Origin: Gordonibacter urolithinfaciens
Lineage (GTDB): Bacteria > Actinomycetota > Coriobacteriia > Coriobacteriales > Eggerthellaceae
Length of the DNA: 64,000 bases
Reading direction: 5' to 3'
NCBI RefSeq assembly: GCF_900199375.1
Contig: NZ_LT900217.1
Coordinates: 2,108,001-2,172,000, forward strand
Shown: positions 51,969-60,946 of the stretch, piece by piece
How positions within the stretch are numbered: position 1 is the first letter of the stretch
How the letters are laid out: each line of letters starts with the position of its first letter
Made by a program: the position numbers and the translations under genes
The notes under the pieces: generated by a model
Databases searched by the model: none
What the model saw: only the letters and a program-made list of their open reading frames with translations
What the model was told of the DNA's origin: nothing

Positions 51969-53255
51969 ATGCTCGACACGACGAGAAGCGAGGAAGCGTT
52001 CCGCATTGCCTGCCGGGTGATACCGGGAGGGGTCGACTCGCCCGTGCGCGCCGCGCGCGCGGTGGGGCGCAACCCGGTGTTCCTGGCGCGCGGCGAGGGC
52101 GCGCACGTCTGGGACGTCGACGGAAACGGCTACGTGGACTACGTGGGCTCGTGGGGCCCGCTCATCTGCGGGCACGCCCATCCTGCCGTGGTGGAGGCCC
52201 TGTGCCGCGCAGCGCAGCAGGGGTCTTCCTTCGGCGCGCCCACCGAGGCCGAGACGGCGCTGGCCGAGGAGATACGCCGCGCATACGACGCGGTGGAGAT
52301 GGTGCGGTTCGTGAACTCCGGAACCGAGGCAACCATGAGCGCCCTGCGCCTGGCGCGCGGCGCCACCGGGCGCGACTACATCGTGAAGTTCGAGGGCTGC
52401 TACCACGGCCACTCCGACAGCCTGCTGGTGAAGGCCGGCAGCGGTGCGCTCACCAACGGGAATCCCAGCTCGGCCGGCGTGCCGAAGGAAGTGGCCGAGA
52501 AGACGCTCGTGGCCCGCTACAACGACAGCGAGAGCGTGGCCGCGCTGTTCGACCAGTACCGCGAGCGCATCGCCGCGGTCATCGTGGAGCCGGTCGCGGG
52601 CAACATGGGCGTGGTCCCGCCCGATCCCGGCTTCCTGCTCGACCTGCGCGCGCTCACGCTGGAGCAGGGAACCGTGCTCATTTTCGACGAGGTGATGACG
52701 GGCTTCCGCGTGGACTACGGCGGCGCCTCGCGCTATTACGGCGTGCTGCCCGACCTCGTATGCCTGGGGAAGGTCATTGGCGGCGGGCTGCCGCTCGCGG
52801 CCTTCGGCGGGCGCGCCGACCTCATGCAGGGCTTGGCCCCCCTCGGCCCGGTGTACCAGGCGGGCACCCTCTCGGGCAACCCGCTGGCCGTGGCGGGCGG
52901 CTTGGCTACGCTCAAGCTGCTGCAGGAGCCCGGCACCTACGAGAACCTTTTCAAAACCACCGCCGACCTGGCTGACGGCCTGGAGGGCATCGCGCGCGAT
53001 TGCGGCGTGCCGCTGCAGGTCAACCGCGTGGGGGCCATGTTCTCGGCCTTCTTCGCGGACGAGCCGGTGGTCGACTACGAAAGCGCCTGCAACGCCGATG
53101 CCGACAGGTTCGCGCGCTACTACCGGGCCATGCTGGAGGCGGGCGTGTACCTTGCCCCGAGCCAGTTCGAGGCGGCGTTCGTCTCGACGGCCCACAGCGG
53201 GCAGGACATCGCGTTCACGCTGGAGCAAGCCGAGCGCGCGATGCGCGCCCTTTAA
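51969..53255 (+). CDS. hemL: Glutamate-1-semialdehyde 2,1-aminomutase
   Basis: A 428-residue PLP enzyme converting glutamate-1-semialdehyde to aminolevulinate. VNSGTEATMSALRLARG near 117 and FDEVMTGFRVDYGGA near 240 are typical of class-III aminotransferases; the PLP lysine is K268 in LGKVIGGGLPLAAFGG. ATG 51969 follows AAGGAGGTG. With hemA it supplies the C5 route, completing everything from glutamyl-tRNA to precorrin-2 within one run of five genes. Confidence 0.96.
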   Translation: MLDTTRSEEAFRIACRVIPGGVDSPVRAARAVGRNPVFLARGEGAHVWDVDGNGYVDYVGSWGPLICGHAHPAVVEALCRAAQQGSSFGAPTEAETALAEEIRRAYDAVEMVRFVNSGTEATMSALRLARGATGRDYIVKFEGCYHGHSDSLLVKAGSGALTNGNPSSAGVPKEVAEKTLVARYNDSESVAALFDQYRERIAAVIVEPVAGNMGVVPPDPGFLLDLRALTLEQGTVLIFDEVMTGFRVDYGGASRYYGVLPDLVCLGKVIGGGLPLAAFGGRADLMQGLAPLGPVYQAGTLSGNPLAVAGGLATLKLLQEPGTYENLFKTTADLADGLEGIARDCGVPLQVNRVGAMFSAFFADEPVVDYESACNADADRFARYYRAMLEAGVYLAPSQFEAAFVSTAHSGQDIAFTLEQAERAMRAL

Positions 53256-53318
53256 CGCATCGCGCGGTACGTGCGTGCAGCTCGAAGACGAGTTCGCAAC
53301 GGGAAGGAGGTGATTGGT

Positions 53319-53507
53319 ATGTATATGGTTTCTCTTGACGAGGAGGCGTGCACCGGGTGCAACTCATGCGCAGACGGTTGTCCCGCGGGCATTTTGGATT
53401 TCGACGGGGAGAAGGCCTCTATCAAAGGCGACCCGTGCGACTGCATGGGCTGCGAGGCCTGCACGACGGTATGCCCGTCCGGCGCTATCACCGTGATGGA
53501 ACTGTAG
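53319..53507 (+). CDS. Two-cluster [4Fe-4S] ferredoxin of the dsr operon
   Basis: A 62-residue ferredoxin with [14 protein letters not shown] and [14 protein letters not shown]. It has a very strong ribosome site (GGGAAGGAGGTG) and lies between hemL and dsrA, so it probably delivers electrons to the sulfite reductase or to the flavin/CCG proteins. An extra cysteine (CDCMGC) precedes the second motif. Confidence 0.9.
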   Translation: MYMVSLDEEACTGCNSCADGCPAGILDFDGEKASIKGDPCDCMGCEACTTVCPSGAITVMEL

Positions 53508-53541
53508 CGCCAACGAACCCCCCGGAAAACAGGAGGATATT

Positions 53542-54732
53542 ATGGCAGAGAAGAGAGAAACCCCCCAGCTCGACGAGCTGGAGAAGGGTCCGTGGCCAAG
53601 CTTCGTGACCCAGATCAAGCGCGCCGGCGAGAAGAACGCCATGGCCGACGATCTGCTGGGGCTGCTCGAGACGTCCTACGAGGACAAGGTCGGCCACTGG
53701 AAGCACGGCGGCATCGTGGGCGTGAAGGGCTATGGCGGCGGCGTCATCGGCCGCTACACCGACATGCCCGAGGAGTTCCCGAACATCAGCGAGTTCCACA
53801 CGGTGCGCGTGGCCCAGCCGAGCGGCTGGTTCTACACGACCGACATGCTGCGCGAGATCTGCGACGTGTGGGAGGAGCGCGGCAGCGGCCTCACGAACAT
53901 GCACGGTTCCACCGGCGACATCATCTTGCTGGGAACGACCACCGACCAGCTGCAGCCCATCTTCGACGACATCAGCGACCGCGGCTTCGACCTGGGCGGC
54001 TCCGGTTCTGACCTGCGCTCGCCGAGCTGCTGCGTGGGCCCCGGCCGCTGCGAGCATGCCTGCTACGACACGCTTGACATGTGCTACGACCTGACCAACG
54101 AGTACCAGGACGAGATCCACCGTCCCATGTGGCCGTACAAGTTCAAGTTCAAGATGTCCGGCTGCGCGAACGACTGCGTGGCGGCCCAGGCGCGTGCCGA
54201 CTGCTCGATCATCGGCACCTGGCGCGACTCCATCATCATCGACCAGGACGAGGTGAAAAAGTACGCCGCCGACGGCCTGGACATCCAGATGGACGTGTGC
54301 CACCGCTGCCCCTCGCACTGCCTGACCTACGACAAGGATACGCAGGAGCTCTCGGTGAACGCCGAGGAGTGCACGCGCTGCATGCACTGCATCAACGTCA
54401 TGGGCAAGGCCATCAAGCAGGGCAAGGAGAAGGGCGCCACCATCATGATCGGCGCGAAGTCGACCATCGTGAAGTCCGCCTTCATGTCGTGGGTCATCGT
54501 GCCCTTCATGAAGATGGAGCCGCCCTACACCGAGTTCAAGGAGATGATGGACCGCATCTGGGACTGGTGGGACGAGAACGGCAAGACGCGCGAGCGCATC
54601 GGCGAGCTCATCTACCGCCTGGGCATGGGCGAGTTCCTGCGCGCCACGGGCATTCCGGCCGTTCCCCAGATGGTGTACCGTCCGCGCGCCAACCCCTACG
54701 TGTTCTGGCAGAAGGACGAGATCGAAGTCTAG
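53542..54732 (+). CDS. dsrA: Dissimilatory sulfite reductase, alpha subunit
   Basis: A 396-residue siroheme protein reducing sulfite, with dsrB as partner in an alpha2beta2 enzyme. Cluster and siroheme ligands are visible in [17 protein letters not shown] near 155-170 and [15 protein letters not shown] near 205. An inserted ferredoxin domain with CHRCPSHC and [15 protein letters not shown] lies near 250-295. The length is a little short of typical 420-residue DsrA proteins. ATG 53542 follows AGGAGG. Presence of DsrD in the same cluster indicates the reductive direction. Confidence 0.96.
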   Translation: MAEKRETPQLDELEKGPWPSFVTQIKRAGEKNAMADDLLGLLETSYEDKVGHWKHGGIVGVKGYGGGVIGRYTDMPEEFPNISEFHTVRVAQPSGWFYTTDMLREICDVWEERGSGLTNMHGSTGDIILLGTTTDQLQPIFDDISDRGFDLGGSGSDLRSPSCCVGPGRCEHACYDTLDMCYDLTNEYQDEIHRPMWPYKFKFKMSGCANDCVAAQARADCSIIGTWRDSIIIDQDEVKKYAADGLDIQMDVCHRCPSHCLTYDKDTQELSVNAEECTRCMHCINVMGKAIKQGKEKGATIMIGAKSTIVKSAFMSWVIVPFMKMEPPYTEFKEMMDRIWDWWDENGKTRERIGELIYRLGMGEFLRATGIPAVPQMVYRPRANPYVFWQKDEIEV

Positions 54733-54783
54733 CGCGCTCGCGCTTGAACCGTATTGTTCCCGTTGAAAGATGAGGTGAGTTAC

Positions 54784-55839
54784 ATGCCCAAGATCGACAA
54801 TGGACCTCCGGACTACCGTAAGAACCTGCCGCCTATCGTGGAGCAGAACTACGGCAAGTGGGAGTACCACGAGTCGCCGCGTCCCGGCGTGCTGAAGCAC
54901 GTGGGCCCGGCCGGGGCGCTGTACAGCGTCCGCTGCGCCTCGCCCCGCCTCGTGTGCGTCGACTTCATCCGCGACGTGTGCGCGCTGGCCGACAAGTACT
55001 GCGGCGGCTACCTGCGCTTCACCAGCCGCAACAACATCGAGTTCCTCGTGTCGGACGAGCAGAACGTCGAGCCGCTCATCGAAGAGTGCGAAGCTCAAGG
55101 GCTGCCCGTGGGCGGCACCGGCGCGTCCATCAGCAACGTCGTGCACACGCAGGGCTGGGTGCACTGCCATACGCCGGCCACCGACGCCTCCGGCATCACG
55201 AAGGCGGTCATGGACGACCTGTTCGAGTACTTCAAGCGCGACGACCTGCCCAACAAGCTGCGCATCGCCATGGCGTGCTGCCTGAACATGTGCGGCGCCG
55301 CCCACGTGAGCGACATCGCGCTCGTCGGCATCCACCGCACCGTGCCGCGCATGGACCACGAGGCCATCCGCAAGGGCACCGAGATTCCGAGCCTGGTGGC
55401 GTGCTGCCCCACGGCGGCCATCCGCCCCGACCCGAAGAACAAGAGCGTTACCATCGTGGAGGAGCGCTGCATGTACTGCGGCAACTGCTACACCATGTCG
55501 CCTGGCATGCACATCATGGATGCCAAGAACGACGGCGTGGCCATCCTGATCGGCGGCAAGGTGTCCAACGCCCGCACGGCGCCCAGCTTCTCGCGCATGG
55601 TCATCCCGTTTCTGCCGAACAACCCGCCGCGCTGGCCCGAGGTCACCGAGGCGGTGCGCCACATCGTGGATCTCTGGATCGCCAACGCCCGGAGGGGCGA
55701 GCGCTTGGGCGAGTGGGTCGAGCGCATCGGCTGGGAGCGTTTCTTCAGCCTGTCGGGCATCCCGTTCACCGACAAGCACATCGACGACTACATCTTCTCG
55801 CGCGAGACGTTCAGGACGTCGGCGGCGTTCAAGTACTAG
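54784..55839 (+). CDS. dsrB: Dissimilatory sulfite reductase, beta subunit
   Basis: A 351-residue subunit that carries the catalytic siroheme in the DsrAB enzyme. [20 protein letters not shown] near 80 is a conserved siroheme-binding region. [20 protein letters not shown] near 165-185 and [11 protein letters not shown] near 210 hold the coupled-cluster cysteines. [15 protein letters not shown] near 233 is the inserted ferredoxin. ATG 54784 follows GAGGTGAG. Electrons would come from the ferredoxin or a DsrC-type carrier, not present in the window. Confidence 0.96.
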   Translation: MPKIDNGPPDYRKNLPPIVEQNYGKWEYHESPRPGVLKHVGPAGALYSVRCASPRLVCVDFIRDVCALADKYCGGYLRFTSRNNIEFLVSDEQNVEPLIEECEAQGLPVGGTGASISNVVHTQGWVHCHTPATDASGITKAVMDDLFEYFKRDDLPNKLRIAMACCLNMCGAAHVSDIALVGIHRTVPRMDHEAIRKGTEIPSLVACCPTAAIRPDPKNKSVTIVEERCMYCGNCYTMSPGMHIMDAKNDGVAILIGGKVSNARTAPSFSRMVIPFLPNNPPRWPEVTEAVRHIVDLWIANARRGERLGEWVERIGWERFFSLSGIPFTDKHIDDYIFSRETFRTSAAFKY

Positions 55840-55852
55840 CGCTTCGAGCTCT

Positions 55853-55896
55853 CAATCCGCGTCGGCGGGGCCGGCGGAACCGGTCGGCGCGGATTG
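55853..55896 (+). terminator. Hairpin after dsrB
   Basis: CAATCCGCG pairing with CGCGGATTG (9 bp, perfect) around a G+C-rich loop that can itself fold. No T tract. It could lower expression of the genes downstream of dsrAB. Confidence 0.5.
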
Positions 55897-55987
55897 GTCA
55901 ACGATAGCCGACGACATCGCTTATCGCTGATCGAGTGTTTGAGGGACGAGCGGCATGCAGCTGCTCGAACAAAGAAAAGGGGATATT

Positions 55988-57349
55988 ATGTCAACAAACA
56001 ATACCAAGACCAACGGCGGGGGCCTCAAGAGCCTCTATTTGAAGGAGGACTGGTGGGCCGTATGGATCGGCCTCGGCATCGTCGTCGTCGCCCTGGTCCT
56101 TTGGGCAACCGGGCAGTCCGGCATCCTGGGCGCCCTCAACGTCAAGTTCGCGGGATACAGCGACTTCTCGGGCCTGCTGCCGTGTGTGACCGGGATCTTC
56201 CCGAACGCGATCATCCTTTACGTCGTATTGGCCGTCATCTTCTCCATCGTCATGGGCATCATGGGCAAGAACGTGCCCAAGTTCTTGGGCGGCTTCACGC
56301 TCCTCTACGTGATGGCCATCTTGGTCCAGATCCTCTCCGCTTGGAGCCTGGCGAAGCAGTTCAGCCTCGAAGCGCCGGTCATGGCCCTGATCGTGGGCAT
56401 CATCATCGGCAACTTCGTGAAGATCCCGGACTGGTTCGAAGCCGGCATGCGCACCGAGTTCTACGTGAAGACCGGCATCGTGCTCATGGGCGCCACGCTT
56501 CCCTTCACGCTGATCCTGCAGTCCGGCCCGGTTGCCCTCATGCAGGCCACCATCATCGCCGTGTCCACCTTCCTGGTGATCTACTTCTGCGCCTCGCGCC
56601 TGTTCAAGCTTGAGAAGCCGTTCGCGGCGACGCTGGCCACCGGCGGTTCTATCTGCGGCGTGTCGGCCTCCATCGCCATCGGCTCTGCCGTGAACGCCAA
56701 GAAGGAGCACGTGTCGGTGTCCATCTCGATGGTTGTTATCTGGGCTACGATCATGGTGTTCCTGCTTCCCGTCGTCTGCCGCGCCCTCGGCTTGTCCGAC
56801 GGCGCCTCCGGCGCGTGGATTGGCACGTCCGAGTTCGCGGACGCCGCCGGCATGGCCGCGGCCGCCCAGTTCGGCGACGGCGCCATCACCACGTTCACCC
56901 TCATGAAGGTCGTCGGCCGCGACATCTTCGTGGGCGTGTGGGCCTTCATCCTGGCCATCATCTCCGTCACCATGTGGGAGAAGGGCGAAAGCGCCGACGG
57001 CACCCGCCAGAAGCCGTCCGCCGGCGTTATCTGGGAGCGTTTCCCGAAGTTCGTCGTGGGCTTCTTCATCGCCTCCATCCTCATCACCGTCGTGACGTTG
57101 GCGAGCACTCCCGACGTTGCGGCCACCATCGACAAGCAGGTCCTCAGCCCCATCAAGGGCCTGCGCGGCTGGGCGTTCATCCTGTGCTTCCTCTGCATCG
57201 GCCTGACCACGCGCTTCAAGGCGCTCGCCGCCACCGGTTGGAAGCCCTTCGCGGCCTTCACCTGCGGCGTCGTGGTCAACGTGGCGCTCGGCTTCCTGTT
57301 CTCCACGATTATCCTGAACAGCTACTGGACGACCGTGGGACTCGGGTAA
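55988..57349 (+). CDS. YeiH-family putative sulfate/sulfite transporter
   Basis: A 453-residue protein with about 11-12 hydrophobic helices. The central GGSICGVSASIAIGSAV and VKTGIVLMGATLPFTLIL segments are the hallmarks of the YeiH/'putative sulfate exporter' family (Cons_hypoth698). Family knowledge: some members are linked to sulfonate breakdown, where they are thought to export sulfate or sulfite. Lying between dsrAB and dsrMKJO, here it may import sulfite or move a related anion; direction is not known. ATG 55988 follows AAAGGGGA. Confidence 0.82.
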   Translation: MSTNNTKTNGGGLKSLYLKEDWWAVWIGLGIVVVALVLWATGQSGILGALNVKFAGYSDFSGLLPCVTGIFPNAIILYVVLAVIFSIVMGIMGKNVPKFLGGFTLLYVMAILVQILSAWSLAKQFSLEAPVMALIVGIIIGNFVKIPDWFEAGMRTEFYVKTGIVLMGATLPFTLILQSGPVALMQATIIAVSTFLVIYFCASRLFKLEKPFAATLATGGSICGVSASIAIGSAVNAKKEHVSVSISMVVIWATIMVFLLPVVCRALGLSDGASGAWIGTSEFADAAGMAAAAQFGDGAITTFTLMKVVGRDIFVGVWAFILAIISVTMWEKGESADGTRQKPSAGVIWERFPKFVVGFFIASILITVVTLASTPDVAATIDKQVLSPIKGLRGWAFILCFLCIGLTTRFKALAATGWKPFAAFTCGVVVNVALGFLFSTIILNSYWTTVGLG

Positions 57350-57352
57350 GCA

Positions 57353-57727
57353 ATGGACGAGCCAACCGTAGTCAAGCATACCTGCATTCAAAGCGCCTGC
57401 TTCTTCCTCCCGTTCTTCGAGGCGGGGGAGTGGCGCCGGAGGGGGAAATCGCCTTGGAAGTCCGTCAAGAAGATCGAGGCGACTCCGGATGCGATTCGCG
57501 AGCTCGCGGCCTACACGAACCGGTGCATGTCGCACAGCGCGGCCGTCATGGAGTTTTTGCTCAGCATCCATGACGACTGGGAGATCACCGTCAAGAAGGA
57601 CGGGGTGTGGATGGAGACGGAGACGATGATCTACGAGGACATCCTGCCCCGGCTCGAAGAGGCGGGGATCAGCGAGAACGACTACGCGCTCTACAGCGAG
57701 TACACGCGCAAATGGGGCATGATCTAG
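57353..57727 (+). CDS. Small protein of unknown function in the dsr cluster
   Basis: A 124-residue acidic, probably soluble protein starting 4 bases after the transporter stop. It has two cysteines in the N-terminal HTCIQSACFF, a basic patch (RRRGKSPWKSVKK) and an acidic, aromatic C-terminal half (DGVWMETETMIYEDILPRLE). I recognise no family. Tight spacing and clean terminator after it argue for a real gene co-translated with the transporter. Confidence 0.65.
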   Translation: MDEPTVVKHTCIQSACFFLPFFEAGEWRRRGKSPWKSVKKIEATPDAIRELAAYTNRCMSHSAAVMEFLLSIHDDWEITVKKDGVWMETETMIYEDILPRLEEAGISENDYALYSEYTRKWGMI

Positions 57728-57749
57728 CCCCGGAGGTTCATGCTTGAAG

Positions 57750-57791
57750 CCGCAGGCGGTCTCGCTAAAACGGGGCTGCCTGCGGTTTTTT
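57750..57791 (+). terminator. Rho-independent terminator ending the dsrAB transcript
   Basis: CCGCAGGC pairing with GCCTGCGG, 20-base loop, followed by six T. It is the clearest canonical terminator in the island and separates ferredoxin-dsrAB-transporter from later genes. Confidence 0.85.
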
Positions 57792-57826
57792 CACCGCAGG
57801 GGCGACGCGAGGGGAAAGGGGTCAAG

Positions 57827-58696
57827 ATGAGAGCTTACGAGCGTATCGTGGAGGTGCTCGGCGACGAGGCCGACGCGGAGTCGCGCGAATGGGTGCGTCG
57901 CAAATACACCATCAGAGTGCGCGTCGCGGGGGTTGCCGCCTTCGCGCTGTTCGTGATGATCATGGGAATGTCGGGCACCCCCTGGTTCGCCATCAGCACG
58001 TTCATCCTTCTGCCGCTCATGATCGTCGCGGTTTTCTTCGGGGTGTTCATGAGGGGCTCGGTGAACAAGGGGCTCACGCGCCTCATCGACGACGACTGCG
58101 ACCCGCTCCTGTGCGCTCGTTGGACGCTTGCCCTGCTCGAGAAGGACAAGAAGAACGCCGACCCGCGCAGCGGGCTGTTCAGCTATGCCTACGCCCTGCG
58201 ATGGCAGGGCAAATGGAACGAGGCGGCCAAGCTCATGCGGGCTCTGGAGGACGACGCCGACCCCCAGGGGATGTTCCTCTACCACAACCTTCTGGCGTAC
58301 TGTGCGTGGGACAAGCGCGACCTCAAGGGCCTCACTGCCGAGGTCAAGGCTTTGAAGGAGCTGCCCGCCGAGGGGCTGTCGAAGGATGCTGCTTCCCACA
58401 TTGCCGAGCACGTGGCCCTGCGCGATATGCTGTCAAAGGAGCTTAACGGGAAGCCGTCCAAGGCGGCGGCCGGGTATCTCCAGGTTGCCGATGACCCCAA
58501 GGCCCTCCCCGCGCATCGCGTGCTGTTCTCGCTGAAGGCGGCGGGCTGCCTGGCCGATCCTGCCGAGCGGCATGCGCGCCTTGCCTACGTGGCGGAGCAT
58601 GGCGGTACCACCTGGTGCACGGCGGAAGCGAGGAAGCAGTTGGAGAAGGAGTCCCGCAAGGAGCTCGCCGGTGCCCCTGCGGGCACGGCGTCCTAG
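57827..58696 (+). CDS. Two-helix membrane protein with TPR-like cytosolic domain, function unknown
   Basis: A 289-residue protein. After about 30 residues come two membrane helices (VAGVAAFALFVMIMGM, and FAISTFILLPLMIVAVFFGV). A cytosolic, mostly helical domain of about 200 residues follows, with repeat-like pairs (ARWTLALLEKDKKNADPRSG, YALRWQGKWNEAAKLMRALE) that resemble TPRs. The start ATG 57827 (AAAGGGG upstream) is preferred because an earlier in-frame start lies inside the terminator. No family recognised; the dsr context is the only functional clue. Confidence 0.7.
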   Translation: MRAYERIVEVLGDEADAESREWVRRKYTIRVRVAGVAAFALFVMIMGMSGTPWFAISTFILLPLMIVAVFFGVFMRGSVNKGLTRLIDDDCDPLLCARWTLALLEKDKKNADPRSGLFSYAYALRWQGKWNEAAKLMRALEDDADPQGMFLYHNLLAYCAWDKRDLKGLTAEVKALKELPAEGLSKDAASHIAEHVALRDMLSKELNGKPSKAAAGYLQVADDPKALPAHRVLFSLKAAGCLADPAERHARLAYVAEHGGTTWCTAEARKQLEKESRKELAGAPAGTAS

Positions 58697-58720
58697 GCGG
58701 GCACGAGGGAAGGGGCCAAC

Positions 58721-59188
58721 GTGTCCGACATCACGAAAAGCGGGGTGCGGGCGCTTGTCGAGGCCGGCGACGAGACGGCTATCCTGGCGCTGTTCGACGA
58801 GGACCCGCATCGGGTGCAGCGCTTCCTCAAGCGGCTGGCCTGCGCGCCCGACGTGGCGCACCACGCGCGCACCGTCGCGTGCTTCCGCATGCTCTCGCGC
58901 GAGCGGTCGGCGGGTATGCCCGAGTTCTTCCGGGAGACCATCCGGCGCAGCCTGTGGGAGATGAACGAGGAGGGCGGCAACGTGGCGTGGTCGGCGCCGG
59001 AAATCGCCGCCGCCGTGGTGGCCGGCGCGCCCGAGCGTTACGGCCGGTTCGCCTCGTACCTGATCATGGCCGCTCTCGACGAGCCCACGTTCCACCCGAG
59101 CCTGCTCGCCGCCGCCGACCTCCTGGCCGCCGCCGACCCCGCGCTGGTGGAGGAGTTCCTGCCCCAGCTGGAGTCCCTGCGCCGCTGA
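58721..59188 (+). CDS. HEAT-like helical protein, possibly of the DVU0298 type
   Basis: A 155-residue protein built of helix pairs. The central RSLWEMNEEGGNVAWSAPE motif recalls a small HEAT-repeat family (NNEESGG-W-APE pattern) that I associate with sulfate reducers (DVU0298-like); that association is from memory and tentative. GTG 58721 follows GAGGGAAGGGG. It lies 24 bases after the preceding gene and is probably co-transcribed. A scaffold or regulatory role in the dsr system is inference. Confidence 0.6.
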   Translation: MSDITKSGVRALVEAGDETAILALFDEDPHRVQRFLKRLACAPDVAHHARTVACFRMLSRERSAGMPEFFRETIRRSLWEMNEEGGNVAWSAPEIAAAVVAGAPERYGRFASYLIMAALDEPTFHPSLLAAADLLAAADPALVEEFLPQLESLRR

Positions 59189-59266
59189 GCCGGCGGGCGT
59201 GCTGTTATTAACGGCGGAACTCGTTACACGAATGCAAGGAAACTGGAACCGACCGAAGGTCCGTCT

Positions 59267-59923
59267 CTACAAAAGGGTTGCGCAGGCGGTCCGCTCGGCT
59301 TCCAGCAGCTCTTCCAGGAGGCGCTCGGCGGCCTCTTCATCGGCGGCTTGCACGAGGCGCTGGACGCGGCCGTCGGTGGCCTGCTGCCAGAAGCGGAGGC
59401 GGGCGGGCTCGTCGGGCAGGGCGGCGATGGCGCGCGGGCGCCAGGCGGCCAGAAGGTCGAGGTAGGCCTCGAAGCCCGCGGGGATGCGCTCCTCCAGCTC
59501 GCTGCGCAGCCGGCGCGCCGTGAGCGGGCTCGCGCCCTCGGTGGACACGGCGATGGACAGCTTGCCCCGGCGCAGCACCGAGGGGAGGAAGAACGTGCAG
59601 AGCTCCGGCCGGTCGGCCACGTTCACCATGAGATGGGCCTCCGACGCGTCGCGGTAGGCACGCGCGTTCACGTCCTCGTCATCGGTGGCCACGAACACGA
59701 TGTCGGCGCCGCGCAGGTCGTCGGCATCGTAGGCCTTGGCGCGCCAGGCGCACCGGCCCGCGTCGACGAGCGCGCGGAGGGCGTCCGTGACCTCGGGCGC
59801 TACGACGGTGACGGCTGCCTCGGCGGCCAGCAGCCCCTCGACCTTCCGGGTGGCGACGGCGCCCCCGCCCACGACGAGCGCGGCGCGGTCCTGCAGGACG
59901 AGCGAGACGGGATACGTTGGCAT
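59267..59923 (-). CDS. Precorrin-2 dehydrogenase (siroheme synthase N-terminal/Met8-like)
   Basis: A 218-residue protein. The NAD-binding ALVVGGGAVATRKVEGLL near residue 11-30 and VFVATDDEDVNARAYRDA near 75, followed by VNVADRPELCTFFLPSVLRRG near 100, are diagnostic of the CysG N-terminal / Met8 family. It oxidises precorrin-2 to sirohydrochlorin and in some members inserts iron to give siroheme. It lacks a methyltransferase domain, which cobA-hemD provides. ATG 59923 (GGGGAAAGGGG upstream) is chosen over an in-frame start at 60016. It is the only minus-strand gene inside the island, divergent from dsrD. Confidence 0.9.
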   Translation of the reverse strand: MPTYPVSLVLQDRAALVVGGGAVATRKVEGLLAAEAAVTVVAPEVTDALRALVDAGRCAWRAKAYDADDLRGADIVFVATDDEDVNARAYRDASEAHLMVNVADRPELCTFFLPSVLRRGKLSIAVSTEGASPLTARRLRSELEERIPAGFEAYLDLLAAWRPRAIAALPDEPARLRFWQQATDGRVQRLVQAADEEAAERLLEELLEAERTACATLL

Positions 59924-60202
59924 GGCGCCCCTTTCCCCAAGGCGTGATCGGGCTTGGCGCCCGCGCCTGCCATTGTAGCGCACACGGTGGCGGACGGCTG
60001 CCGAAGCGCGGGGCAAAAAGCATTAAAAATGATGGTTGAACAGGTATTAAAGGTGGTCATCGCGTTTCGTAATGCCTTGATGAAAACCTTTTATTTTACA
60101 GGTGGCGAGCAGGATGATTTACTGGTAGCTGCGTGGGGAAGGGCAACGGGTTCGGCCCGGTACGCCTTCCTTGGCACGCGCCCTATCGAGGAGGAGGCTC
60201 GT

Positions 60203-60424
60203 ATGCAAAAAGGTGCTGCAGATCCTGCCATCAAGCAAAAAGTTCTCGATTACCTTGACACGGTGGAGAAGGCGAAGAGCAAGGAGATAGCCAAGGCGAT
60301 CTCCGAGGAGAAGTCCGCCGTCGACCTGGCCGTCAAAGAGCTTGCGTTCGAGGACAAGGTCGAATACCTCTACATCACCACCACGTTCGTCGCCCTGAAG
60401 GGCAAAGTCGCCCCTCCCGAATAA
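60203..60424 (+). CDS. dsrD: DsrD-type winged-helix protein
   Basis: A 73-residue protein: KQKVLDYLDTVEKAKSKEIA, then KSAVDLAVKELAFEDKVEYL and a short beta hairpin ending ALKG. This is the size and winged-helix pattern of DsrD. Family knowledge: DsrD accompanies DsrAB only in reductive sulfite/sulfate reducers and has been shown to activate DsrAB. ATG 60203 follows GAGGAGGAG; the longer open frame to 59954 is discarded. It sits with dsrMKJ rather than directly after dsrB, unlike in Desulfovibrio. Confidence 0.8.
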   Translation: MQKGAADPAIKQKVLDYLDTVEKAKSKEIAKAISEEKSAVDLAVKELAFEDKVEYLYITTTFVALKGKVAPPE

Positions 60425-60433
60425 GACGTGCTC

Positions 60434-60946
60434 ATGGGCACGGTCTACGGGGAGATCGACGCGAGGAGAAGTTCTCTCTTCAAGGCTTGGAGGGCGTGTT
60501 TCGACGGCGGGTCCGAATCCGCCTTCCCTGTTGCGGCGGGGAAGGCGGGCCGGTTTTCCAATCCCGCCGCCTATCTTGCCGACGAGTGCGCAAGCGACGT
60601 GCTCGCCTGGTTGGCAGACGCGGGGGAAGAGGCGGATATTCCCGCCTCGGTGGCCGACTGGTGCCGCCTGCGAGCCGTCCAGGAGACGGATCAGGCGCAT
60701 GCGTTGCGCCCTCTTCTCGATCTGAAGCAGGTTGTACGCGACGCTGTGGGCGTCGCAGCCGGCGACGAAGAGCTCGCCTCGGTGGACGAGCGCATCGACG
60801 CCTTGGGGCGCTACGCGTCCGACCGGTACGTCGAATCTCGGGAGAAGCTGAACCAGATCAGGTTGGACGAGATGCAGAGAGGTGAGGGTCTCATGAACAG
60901 AAGGCTGGCCCGTGAACGGGCCCGGCGCGAGGGGGACGCGGTATGA
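60434..60946 (+). CDS. RsbRD-N-like protein upstream of dsrM
   Basis: A 170-residue helical protein. SVADWCRLRAVQETDQAHAL followed by LLDLKQVVRDAV (residues about 75-110) matches the conserved 'RAVQ...LK' core of RsbRD N-terminal-like domains. Such a gene is often found immediately before dsrM in sulfate reducers. The C-terminus is a basic helix (LMNRRLARERARREG). The start may be GTG 60428 or ATG 60434; neither has a strong ribosome site, in keeping with coupling to dsrD. Its stop overlaps the dsrM start (ATGA). Function unknown; a DsrMK accessory is plausible. Confidence 0.7.
   Translation: MGTVYGEIDARRSSLFKAWRACFDGGSESAFPVAAGKAGRFSNPAAYLADECASDVLAWLADAGEEADIPASVADWCRLRAVQETDQAHALRPLLDLKQVVRDAVGVAAGDEELASVDERIDALGRYASDRYVESREKLNQIRLDEMQRGEGLMNRRLARERARREGDAV

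Noticed and set aside
53488-55779. 763-residue open frame on the minus strand
   Set aside because: Antisense shadow spanning dsrA and dsrB; repetitive composition and no start signals.
59954-60202. Longer DsrD protein starting at 59954
   Set aside because: Extension has no similarity to DsrD; the internal ATG has GAGGAGGAG upstream.
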